Under the pieces are notes generated by a model that saw only the letters and a list, made by a program, of their open reading frames with translations, had not been told where the DNA came from and ran no database searches. Shown here piece after piece: positions 10,099-22,400 of a stretch of DNA of 64,000 bases. The stretch is taken from positions 3,284,501 to 3,348,500 of the forward strand of contig NC_092606.1 in the NCBI RefSeq assembly GCF_047663525.1, given 5' to 3'. Within the stretch, counting starts at the first letter, position 1. The number at the start of each line of letters is the position of its first letter. The position numbers and the translations under genes are program-made. This DNA is from Anas platyrhynchos (taxonomy: Eukaryota > Chordata > Aves > Anseriformes > Anatidae).

Positions 10099-13000
10099 AA
10101 AGTATATCTCACAAGATAATGTGTTTGTTTTTTTTTTTCTTTTTTCTTTTTTTCTGTTTTGTATATATTATCATCTGAATATTTATTACAGGGACCAGGA
10201 TTTCACGCCAGATAATCCACCAGAGCACAAGAAATTTAAAACTGACTGAAGTCTGAGCTTTGGGGTAGCCTGGGGTGATGTAAACTCGAGGGCGCTCACA
10301 GCTTGCCAGAGACGGGGCTGCCACGTGGAGAGGGGCAGAAGTGGCTGCTCCGGGGGGTTTCGGAGCCCCAGGAAGCAGCACTGCCAGCGCTCGGTGCCCG
10401 AGGAGGCGATTTCTGTGGCCACATCTCTGGCTCGGAGACAAAAGTCCCACCCTGATGTGCCCAGATGGGAAGGACCTGGCTACAGCTGGCTCACACACCA
10501 GGGGGATGCAGACAGCGAGGGTCTTTGGTTATGCTCTGAACACGCAGCTCTACAAGTCAGCGATTTGGGCCGTGCTGTGACACCCACCAGCACACAGACC
10601 TCACCGTCCCGCTGCTCACCAGCCTCCTGCATCGTCTTGTGTCTACCTCAGCACGTGGCAGGGGATGAGCAGCCCAGGAAGGACTTCACAGCTGGTGGAT
10701 GCACAGCAGAGAACAAGCCTCTAACGAGCCTCGCAGGGCAGTTTTTTCTTATCTCCCTGAAAAGTCGGACTAGAGATAACTCTGCGCCGCGTGCGCTCAC
10801 AGGCACACACGTTTTTTCGCATCAGGACTTGAGGCCAGATTCTCAGCAACTGTAAATCTGTGGATGCTGATGAGACAAAGCCAATTAAAAGCAGATTAAG
10901 ATCTTGCCATACTCAAGCTGAGACCGGTTGCCATTAAAAGTGTAACCCCTGTGAACAGTTAAAAACAGCCTGATCTGATTTAACATCATCCTTTCTTGTC
11001 CCAAATATAGGGACAAAAACATTTCTATCTGGGATCTTTGCTATAGGTGATCGCTATCGCCTACGTGGTTTTGTTTTTATGTTTTTATCAACATAAAATC
11101 AAGAGCTTGGGCATGGTTTTGTTTATTTTTTTTTTTTTATAACCTCATACTAATAATTTGGGGTTATCTCTTACTTCTCCCAGGTACAAACAGACCCCTT
11201 TAAATGCTGTGTGTCTGGGGGAACCAAGAGCTCTTCAAAGAATATGAATTACTTCTCACTAGCCCAAACCCAATAAATTGTCCTGGATCAATCACCAAGG
11301 GACAGCAAAGTGGGACCAGGCCAGTGCCAGCGTCACCACGCAGGTGGGCACTGCACAGGTTTTGATTTTTCCAAGATTTTTGTCACTTACAGGAACGTGG
11401 ATGATGGAAGCAGAGACAATCAGAAATGAAAGCTGAAGCTACACAGCCACAACAGAAAGGCCAAAGGCCCACAAAGCGAGCTACTTCCACCCACTGCAGG
11501 AGCTGCAGCCAACCTCCGCTGCCTTCCCTCTGCGAGCTGTACCAACGCCCTGCCACAAGGCTCATGAGAACAAACAGCCTCTGCTTCGATGGGCCCTTGG
11601 GTTTGGGCTTCAGCACAAGGATCCGATGTGTGAAGTTGGATCCCGATCCCAAGCAGCATCTCTGCTCACATCCCCTTCATTTAACAGCGAGTTATTTTGT
11701 GGCCAGCCCCTCCGCCCTGATCCCCAGCTCAGAGATCCTGGGGGTGGGGGCAAGCGACAGGAGATTACAGCGCCGGAGCTTGGGTTTCATAAGGAGTTAC
11801 AAACCCCCACACAATACTCTTTCCTTCTGGATTAAGAAAGATTTCCCCCCAGTGGATTAACCTACTTGAAAGAATTCCACAAACAAAAAGGAAATTCACT
11901 CAGAGAGATAAAACTAATTCAGTTAAATAGTCTTTGAGTTATGCACCAGATACTGGCTGGACTGTTGCAGAGCAAACTTCACATTGGCTTATGCCTAACG
12001 CAGCTCCCCTCTCACACACGATGCTCCTTCCCCACCAGCCACCTCGGGAAGGTCCACACTGATTAAAAGGAAAAAAAAATAAAACAAGAAGGGCTTGTCC
12101 CTTGCACTTACCACATCCACATCCACCCCTCCCATTTGAACTCCAAGCACAGACAACTCCAGGGGGCAGATATTTGAGTTCTTTTTTCTTTCCCATCTCC
12201 CCTGTACCTCCTACAGGCTTCTGGGAGTGGGAAAAGGGGGGAAGGTTTTGGGGGGGATACCTCATGGCTTGAAATATCCACCTGTGCAATACTGCTACAA
12301 CTGTCGGGGTCCTCTGCTCCCTCCTCTCTCCACTCTCACATTTCTCTGACAGGCTCCAAGAGCAGAGCCGATGGCTGGGGCCTGGGATTTAAGAAGAAGA
12401 TACTCATAGCAGCATTTTCCTGCTTGCATTTGTGAACCACTGGTAAAAGACCTCCAAGGAGGTTCAGCGGAGGCTCAGAAGTCAAGGGGTACCCTGCCTT
12501 ACTACGTTTGTCCCCATCCTCCCCTACCTAATTTCTTCTTTCTTGCCTAGCATGCGCCTTTTTTTTTTCCTGTTGTATTTTCTGAGCTGCAGTTCCAGCC
12601 TCCCTACACCTGAAGTGGTTTTCTCCTCCTCTCTGAAGGGCTCAAAAGTCAGGATTTGGTTTCTCCAGCTGTGCTCGGTTGGGATGTTTGGCCTACCTCC
12701 TCTGCAACAGAGAGGAAAAGGAGAGGCGGGGAACCTCTCCAGCCTTCCTCCCCCCAACAACGAGTTCATGAACGGCAAACAAAACACAGATCCACAAGTA
12801 GCCTGCAGAGGGGAACTGCTCAGGACTTGTGCTCAGCCGGCTTAGACCAAAGCTCCCTCGGCGGAGCAGCGGTTTTACGATTCGGAGAGAACGCAGCCGT
12901 GAGGTATTTTTCTGTCCATTTAGACAAGTAGATAGTTTCAAGCCTTGGTTAACCAGGACTTAAAGGAGAAGTTACAGCTTCGCTCCCGATGACTTCCCTG

Positions 13001-13408
13001 TGGGCCCACTCCCCACCCCCTATCACCTCCTCCTGCCCAAAACTCAGGTCTTCCTCCCGCACCGAGACCTGCTGCTAGCCTGCCACCACAGAGCCAACTT
13101 CAGTTTGTACGTAAGCATTCGTCAACATGGAATGGCTGTCGGGCATTCGGTGCATTCTCTTAGCCAACGCCAGAACAGAGAGAGAAGCAGCCAGGGTCAA
13201 CTCACAAACAGATACAAAGCAAAGAGACAGAGAGACAGAAATTTAGAGGCCAGTCACCAATAAAGATGGAGAAGGGTGTGAAGATGCTCCCAGATTGCAG
13301 AGCCTCTAAATGCATGGAACCAAGCGTTCAGTCACTCTCTCACTCTTGGATATAATGTTCGGTTGGATGGCATTCTCTTACACGCTGGTAGGGCTGGGCT
13401 CTTCCCAT

Positions 13409-13498
13409 TCAATCCCAGCCGTTATCCTTGATCATGTGAGCTAGTTCAATGATGTATTTGCCTTCTTTATACTTCTGGCTGCTTTCAAAAGCGTGTTC
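13409..13498 (-). CDS. YPEL2: YPEL2 coding exon 5 (last)
   Basis: Encodes the final 29 residues from EHAFESS to NGWD and the TGA stop at 13409-13411. The acceptor AG at 13499-13500 is preceded by a pure T run, a strong polypyrimidine tract. The exon starts in phase 0 after the Tyr that ends the previous exon. Confidence 0.97.
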   Translation of the reverse strand, partial: EHAFESSQKYKEGKYIIELAHMIKDNGWD

Positions 13499-16400
13499 CT
13501 AAAAAAAAGGAGAAAGAAAGAGATCGATAAGGAAGGTAAAGTCACGGTTACAGATCCCAGGATGCTGGTCCAACCCCTACAGTTCTGTGATTCCATGATT
13601 TCGGTTGTACCCTCCAAGGCAGTTCAGCTGCGTGCCTGGAACGCATCAGCGAGGCTGTGATTCTGCTGCAGGAGAGACCTGAGCTCACCGCTCCGTTTAT
13701 GAAATTCCGTGTTTTGTTCCACAATAAACTCCATTTATGTACTTAGTGTCCTTCTCCATTTGTGAGATCCATGCTGTGCTTCTGCATGGATTCCTACTGC
13801 ATCAATTTTTGATGCTGTACTTTTTATAGCCTTTTAACTGGCTTTTAAAGAGTATTTCTGTCCAGAGACCACAGACACAATAAATGTTTTGTTTAGATAC
13901 TGCTCAAAATGTTTTGACAAACAAGTACGCTGCGTGCCTCCTGAAGCAGAAACGAGAACGTAGCACAAGGCTTTATTTGAAGGTAATTGAATTTATAGAG
14001 AGCAAGAGACAGCAAACAGATCAAGCCGTGTTCAATAGCATTTCCAGTGGGAAGGACACAGGACCAGCGCTGGACGGATCACTCCATTATTCTGAGAGGG
14101 TCTGGGAAAAAAGACAACACGAACCACAGAACTGACTGAATTTTATGTTGTGTGTCACCAAGGGACACCCACCAAAACCAAGCCTGCGGTACTTGCTCTT
14201 AGTAAGGCAACACAATAGCCACAGAGAGCTCATGCTCTAAATGGAGAAAACAAACGAAGGACAGGAGTGAAAACGGGAATGCAGAAAGGACGAGAAGATG
14301 TGGCTGCAGCCCAGGATCCACATTTCTGGTTCCCAAGTCAACGTTTGTCCCCCAGGACCACGTTATGCCACACACACACCTTCACAAAGGGCTGGAGGGA
14401 AGACAGTCCCAGGAAAACCAAACCGTACTGATACTCACATATTTCCAACCCAGTGTGGTTTTGCAGTTTTCACAGTAAATGTCTGCAACCGCATGTAATC
14501 CTGTTAATAACACCCGCTCCTCTGCGGGGCCACAGCCCACGTTAACTCTGGAAGAAAGGAGATAAGCTCTCTGTTAGTGCATCTTCCACTGCACGTCACT
14601 ACAACGAAGCTGACGGCAACTTTATTGCAGTATTTGAGAACGTAAGCAGGAAATTGAGAATACCGAGTCCCGCAGCTGCTCCCAAACAAAGACCTCTTGC
14701 AGCTCCAGATCAGAATGAAAAGGTAAAATGGAGTTTTTGTTCGACTGAAAATTCTACAAAGTTTTGAAAGGAAGATTAATAACGCAGTAGTAAATTGCAC
14801 TAATGATGCATTTGAGAAAGATTTTCATTTTCAAATTGCTAAAATTGTAACTTTTACTTTCCCAAATGGAACTTGGGGAAATGGAACTGAAATCAGCACT
14901 TCTTCTGAAAGACATCCCAGCAGCGATCGTACCCAAACGATTTTCAGTGACTGGGAAAATTATAGTCAGTTTTTATGCTAGCTCTAAAATTCACATTCAG
15001 ACATTACATACTCTCTGCATTTATAAAACCTGGGCTCTTTGGCTCAACTGTGTTCTCTAAGAAGAGAATGAGTCATGTAAGCTCTAATTCCTCAATCTGA
15101 TGATGAAAAAAACCCACCTCTTTCTAGCTGCTTATCTGGAACCTGAACATAAAATCAAACATGAATCAGTGCTATTTCTTGCCTCCTTCTCCAACCACTT
15201 CCAGCAAGCTCCCAAATCTTAGAGGTTTCCTAAAATAAAGGTTTTCTGTACGTCTTCATGAGGGTTTTCTTAAATCTACCCCGAGAGACGCGGAGCTGAC
15301 CCCATGGAGCAGTACTCACACTGAATTGAAGAGGTACGCTCGTCCTTGGCTTCCTTGGAAGGACTGAAAGACAAGAAAACAAAATTCAGCCAGCTGCCAG
15401 GACTAAGGCTAAAGCAGGAGCTACTCTCAGCAGCTGCATTAACGACCTCAGGTGGTCACGGCCTGAAACCCACATCGGTACGGGCTTCAGGATGGGAACC
15501 CCGAGAGCCAAACGAGAGCCGGCTGGCAGAGGGCTTGTCCTGAGCGTGGAAAGGGAACGGCTGCAGCATTTACAGCACTGTGCAAGCCCTGCCTGCTTTC
15601 AAGCTACGAAGTCAAGCTTTTTGCCCTCTTACATGCCAGCAATGCCGACGTTCCCCCTTCCAGGTCCATTTACGAATTTCACACTCCTGCCTCATCCTTA
15701 CCCAGCGCGGCCTCGCTGCCAAATATCAATCTCACCCTCTTCCAAACAACAGCACGCTCACGTTTTCAGCTTGAAGCGCTGCCGTGGGGCTCGATGGCAG
15801 GCGAGGTACCCTTGGGAAGACTGTGGGTGCGCGCTGGACCCCGCTGCGAGATCGGGAGCTGTCGGTGCGAGGTGCCCAGCAGAAGAATGCTCTGTGTCCC
15901 AGAGGAATTGCTGCTTTATCCCTTTAACCCTCCTGCAGTGCCCAGACGCTGTGCTGCTGGGGGGAACAGCACAGGGCTGAGCCCCCCCAGGGCAGGAGGA
16001 AGGGGCCAGGCAGGGCCCTGCCCTGCTACAGAGCAAACAGGGCAACAGCGGGGGCACCGGCACTGCCCACTGCAGGAGGGGGCCGAGCCTGGAAGGAGGG
16101 GATGTGGGGGGCACAGGCGGAGGCACTGGGGGGAGAACGAAAGCAGATGGAGCCTGCTCGCCATCCAGGCCTCCCCAGTAAATCCTTTTCCATAAACACC
16201 AAAGGGACTGCGCCTGCCAGTAACAACAACCATGGGAGCGAAGCTTTTCTTGGTACAGAAATAGGATTTTCCATTACTGCTGCACAAAGGCCTGTCTTCA
16301 ATAAACAACAAAACCAAACCCAGCAGCTTTGTGTCTGGGGCTCCCCGGATGCTCCCAGGGGGCAGCAGCATCCGTGCCCTTCCCTCCAGCTCAAGCCAGG

Positions 16401-19400
16401 GCTTTTGGGCACCTAAGGGAGGTCACAGCACAAGAAAAAAATCAGATTGGTTATCTGCTGCCCCAGCAGGACTTCTCAACACGCCACCGCTCAGCTTGCA
16501 GAGCTGCTGCCTGCCTCAATACCCGCCCTGCAGCCAGCTGAGGGTTTGGCAAATCACAAAAAAGAAGCAAGGAAGGTCTGGCAGCCACCTCAGCTTCAGT
16601 AACGCATCTGCTGTCCGCAGGCCCCAGCTGACAGCATCTTGGTAAACACAGCACAGGCAGGGTGTACCTCGGTGCTGTACCCCCAGTGTTTCTGGAGGTG
16701 TTCCTTCCCTGCTGGGACTCCAGAAAAACTGGCACGTGCTGCAATGGGCGCTTTGAAACCAGGAGAAACGGATCCGTTTTTACACGAGCAAATGTCCTTT
16801 TGTGCCGTTGTTTTTTTGGTTTTGTCTCAAAGATGCACGCAGGAAGATTTCCACAGCACCCCTGTGTTCCCTGAGCAGCGACAGCCAGCAGCAGCCCTGC
16901 CTCCTGTGCCGTGTGTTTTATTTGTGTGTTGTTTTTGATGCACAGAGGTGCACGCGTGCATTCAAATACCGACTTCAGACTCTCTAAAGCAGCAGCTCCT
17001 GGCACCACTTCCCAGCTGAAAGAATCGGAAAGCATTTTTTTGTTGTTTCCCGCTGGAAGCCCAAGCACATATTTTTCTCTGCACTGCTGGTGCTGAATGC
17101 CTGGCTGGAAACACACCCGTACACGCCAGCAACAAGACTCCCTCCCCATCCTCCCTGAGCCTTCTCAAACACAATGCAAGCTTCTGGGATGCGCCACACA
17201 CAGCAGCTTACTCCTCCCGAGTGCTCGCACTCAAACCCCTTCCTGCTCCTCCCCGAGGAGCTGCAGGGCTGAAGGAGCGCTGCTCCAAGCACCCAGGTGG
17301 GAACCATGAACCTAGAGCTGCGGATCCTCCCCTACCAAGCTGCATCTCCTTAGGGCAGAAGCTCCACATTAAGGTGCCTTTGGGGGCTGCTGTGGATGAA
17401 CAAGCTCCTACCACCCAATTTATTTACTCAGAGCCCCTCAGCCATGCTGGTTGCATAGAGGATCTGTGAAAGCACACCTCTGAGCCTTGTGTTCCTGCTT
17501 CTGGAGACACACAGGGTGGGCTGAGCCCCACACGCGGTCCCCGTTCCCCCAGTACCTGCAGCTCCCCATTCAGCCTGCGGCCCACTCAGCAGTTCCACGG
17601 AGCGAGCAGATGACAGGATTAATATCCCAAGTCTTTGTGATGGCATTCGACAATAGGCCGAACACAAAAAGAGCTGGCTGGAATCATCTGGAAAAGCAGG
17701 CAGCCGCTGCCAGGACGAAATGGCTCCGCACTGATGTTCCTCTGCAGAACGCTGCCGCTTACCTACATCCAGCTGGCAGCCTCTTACCAGGGCAATAAAA
17801 CAAAAACGAAACAGCAACTGGTCCCAGAGAGGGAAGAAGGAACACAGCGTGCCCCTCCGAGCTGCACTGGTGAGAGCTACAAATAATCCTCGCTGTGAGA
17901 ACACCAACGGGGACCGAGAGCCTGGAGGATCTGCCCGGGCTCAGCAGCAGCCGGCACGTCCTGGGCGATGCCAACAGCACCAGGAGAGGGACAGCCATCT
18001 GAGCCCCTTGGCTAAGGGTCATGCCTGTACTCGGGATGTCCCCATCGGGGCACAGCAACCCCTGAGCAACATCACCAACTCCCAGGCTTATGTCTGGGCG
18101 ATCAGTCCGTGCAAGGATGCATCCAGAGCTCTGTTACTGCTTCCTTCCCACCTCGGTGTACGACTCGGTCCTGCTGATTTAGACCTTGAACTTCTGAGCA
18201 TGACATTTCTGTTCTCATAAAACACAGTTTGAACATGGGGAGGAGACCTTTGGGTACACCCAAAGCACGACGGCAGCTCACCCAGAACGCACGCGAGCCT
18301 GCTACGAAGACGTGCTCCAAACCACAGGCTCTCTGAGCACGAGGAAATAAGGGTGGGAAACTCAGCAAAGCTCCAACACCAAGGAAACTGCGGTCTTTAA
18401 ACCTGGCAATTCCTGTTTACGTTGTCAGGATTAAAAAAAAAAACACAACACAGCTGGGTCTTAAACCATGTTGGGTGCTGCAGAACACGGCGCAGGCACC
18501 GGTGCTCAGCCACACAGTGGGCACGGGGCGATGTCGTGCCCCAAACCACCCGCAGACGACCTTCCTCGCATGTCTCCCACTCTCTCCAGCACTTAATCCC
18601 AATTCCTGTCAGCTGCTATCCCAAGTAAAATGATTCTGATTTAAAAAAAAAAAAAAAGTCTTGCAGCGTGTTTATAGCAACCCCCACGCCCAGCAGCAGC
18701 ACACCCGATGGTATTTCCCAGAGGAGCACGAGCTCAATTTGTCGGTCCCTGTACCCACACAGGCTCCAGAGCTCCTCGGGGGTCGGTAATTCCTGCTGTC
18801 CCCAGGGAAGGGGCAGTCAATGATCAGATTTAAGCGAGCTCATCTTGCTCTGATTATGCCAGCTACGACCGGCGCCAAGGGAACCGCTCCCACTGCTCCA
18901 CCCGGGCGCAGACGTGCCCTTCCCCTGCTCCAGCTGCCTTTCCGAGCTCTAATTGAGCTCTAACACAGGTCCTTAATGCTATGGAAAGCCCAACGTCGAT
19001 ACGGAATGAGCAGACCCAACTCATCTCTGAAGTAATTCAATTAGTTCAGCACGGCCTTACCCACCGCCAGCCCGCGCGGTGTGATGGACGAGTGAGGAGC
19101 GGCGAGCTCACCGTGGTGTGTCCTAGGGGCAGCCACGTCCCAGCAGCTTCGTGCTGTGCCTTGGGTCCTGCAGGCTGGGAGAAGGAAACTGCTGCACAGC
19201 CTGGGCAGCGTGCTGGAGCCACTGACCAGCTCTGTGCTGCGAAGCCGATCGCATCCAGCGCAGATGTGGCCCTGAGCAGTGCACGCACACCGCCTGCTTC
19301 TCCAGCGGCCAGAAACAATCCTCCAAGAAGAAAACCAGAAGAAGAGGGGACCAAGCCATCAGCACCAGCTGAAGCCTTGGTCAGACCTCCTCCAGGCCCT

Positions 19401-22400
19401 CTGCTGTGCTTTGAACCCATGCTACGCTAGCCTCCCCATCCTCACAACGCTCTGCACAGCTTCACGCTCAGGGAAATTTAAGCAGCAAACCTATTTTTTG
19501 GGGTGTGATTCTCTCATCTTTCCATGTTTCTAGGAGATGGAGCTAAGAAAAGCCAGCGCTGCTCACCAGACGCCCAGCAGCACGGAGAACTGCAGGAGAA
19601 GGCTTGGAGCAGCTCTGCAGTGCTACGGCCACAGCCCCAGCTCTGCTTGGGAAGCTGGAACCCCCCCAGCACTCTGCAGACACCCTCTGCCACGAAACAT
19701 CGTGCTGCCCATGGGAAGAGCTCTCCAACACACGTCAGCACGCCACAAAGGTGACAGCAGTGCTCCAGGGGGGCTGCCTTGCTCCCAGGCAGGCTGTGCG
19801 AGGTGATTTAAGTGGGTGAGGATTCGGGAGCACCGTTCCCGGTTATTAATTCCTGTGTCAGCCCGACCCTCCATTATTACCAGGGAGAGAGCGAGAGACT
19901 TCTTTCAAAGCGAAGTTTTCCATTGAAGCTGCAGAGGAAAGGAGAGATCCCTTCTGGGGCTTTGCGGTAACGAAAACCAGGATTTAGGGGAAGACAAATG
20001 GCCAGGTTTGAGTTTTTTCCTCAAGTACAACGCCAATTTAAGCCATCAGTCTGCTAAGCTAAAGCCTGAACAAAGTTCTGTGAGGCATTTCAAGATTCAG
20101 AGAAGTATTTGCAAACTCCTCTGTCCCCTCCTGCCTCCAACACGCCTGGCAGGCTCCCCTGCAGCCCCTGACTCAGCTTAGACACAAGCTGCTACGGCCC
20201 AGAGGTATCGTGAGCCCTCTCTGTGCCTCCTGGATTCTGCTTTTATTTATTTTTAAATGTGTTTCTAGCCCACAGACTTCAAAGTGCAATTTCAAAATGT
20301 GAATGCTAAAGGCACAAACAACAGAAGGCAAATAAAAAGTACACTGAATTTATTACTTCTATAAAACTTAGCATTTTGTGTGTTCTCATGCAGTTTTTGA
20401 TGGCCTCTGCTTGCTGCTGCAGCACTTCAAAACTTGACTTCAGAATGGAAAGCGATGGGAATACTTTCAGCTTCCTTTCCCACAGCGTTTGCTTTTATAT
20501 TTAGGGGAGCACACAGAACCAGAGCAGCTTCAGGAGAGAGATGTCCCTCTCTGCAACCCGAGCAGGGGTTATAGATGTGGGACAAGAAGCACGCGCAGCC
20601 CCATGAGAGGGGGGAGCAATTGCTCCTTCTCTGCTCTCGAGCTCCCCTCTGCAAAGGGAAATCTCTGGCACTGCAGTCCCCAGCGACAGCCATCGAACGC
20701 AACCCTTCACGTTTTGGTACGTAGGAAGTGCAACAGGGAGAGCAGAACTTTATTATTCACTGGAGAAAAAAAACTACAGAAGATGAAAACGAAGCCCAGC
20801 TTTCTCTTTCTGGATACAGAAAGATGAAAAGTGGTTTCATTCTGGAGCATCTACACTTGCTAGGGCAGGAGCTGTAACTCCCTGCGGCAGGTTGATGCTG
20901 GCTCCATCACCCAACAACCAAGTCATCTGGAGAAGGAGCAGCAGGGAAGAAGCAATGCCCATTTTTTCCCCACGTTAATTATTGCTACTGCGTGGGTTTT
21001 AGAGCTAAGCACACGACAGAACCGGGATGGAAGATGGAAACTGCTAATGCAACGCTTAATTAGGAGCGTAACGGCGACCGCCCCGTCTCAGCGGATCCCT
21101 GCGCCCCGTTAACGCGGCTGCTGAGCTCACGCTGGCTTCTCAGCAAGAGCCACATCTGCAGGGGGGCACGCAGGGCAGCAGCTCCTTGCTCCCCCAGGGC
21201 AGATCTGCTGCCGTGCAGATGAGCAGACGCACACCTCACTGCTGGGAAGGCTCACCTGGATGGAGTTACCTTCCCATCAATCCACCCCCTGCACTCAGGT
21301 CCCAGCTCAGACCTGCCAGGCCTTCCCGGACACTTCAGCTGTGACCTGTGTGGGCCTGCTAAAACCTCCTCCTCTTCCAATTCCAAGGGCCATTCCAACC
21401 GAAACGGCCAAGGAAGCCGGGAAGGCTCAGACCTGATCGACTCCATGCTCCAGTCGTTCAGGATCTGCAGCAGATGCAGCAAAAGCCCTGATGATTCACT
21501 GTCCTTCGGCCCTGGCAGCTCCCTGGGTAACAAATGGGAACAATATTTTATTTATGCTCAGGTCATCAATTTTAAGGGAGAGGAAGAGGGAGAGTTATTT
21601 CCATAAAGTGATGGATTCGAAAATCCATTTTTATCCTCCCTGACAGGGAATTCAAAACCATTTTGAATTATTACCTTTTTCCCTTTTTTTTTTTCCTGGG
21701 ACCAGAATGAAGTATTTTAGAAATCACATAGCAATTAATTGCTGCATAAACACAATTATACAAGGAGGTACAAATTTCCTTGGGCTCTTTCTGCTAAACA
21801 ACCACATCCTGACTAAATAAGAGGCCCGATCCTGGCTGCCCTCAGATCCCACGAAGGCCGGCAGGAACTGAGCGAGCACCGTGCCTCGTAGGATAAGCCC
21901 CAGAGGAGGCAATTACCCAGGACAGAAAGATCTCATTCAGGTGGCTGCACTACAGAACAGGTACTACAAATAGTCCTTATGCAGCTCAGATTTCACACTC
22001 CAACTTTTTCCAGCAAAGGGCACTTCGGTTTCTTCTCTGTCTTTCCCATAAAGGCTTCCCAGAGCTGCTGAGCCCCGGTGCCCTGCTCCAGCTCAGGCCA
22101 GCAGCCCCCGACCTGTCCGTGACGATCTCCTGGGGAGGAACTTGGGTGCCAGAGCTCATCTCTGCCCTGTTGGGTCAGACACTGGAGGAAAAGGCTCCCA
22201 TTTAACATCTCTGCTATCACATTGTTCTACTGAGAACTAGAGTTTAATTTTAAGCTTCGTGGAAATCAAGAACTACGAGGTACCTTACTAAAAGTTCGTC
22301 ACAGCAGCAAAATTGGGAAGCTAAAAAAGGCCAAAAAACCCTCCTTGAACCCTAGCGATACTTGCAGCTAAGAACAAAGCTCCAAATAATATCTGAAAGA

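Larger units (their letters stand above)
8490..13408 (-). other. YPEL2: YPEL2 3' untranslated region
   Basis: This continues directly from the YPEL2 stop codon at 13409-13411 and has no splice need. Its distal 1.8 kb (about 8490-10250) is AT-rich compared with both the middle of the UTR and the intergenic DNA to its left, as long vertebrate 3' UTRs often are. The length of about 4.9 kb fits what I recall of YPEL2 transcripts, which have a small coding region and a multi-kilobase 3' UTR. The distal end rests on the poly(A) signal at 8508-8513; proximal sites are possible. Confidence 0.55.
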
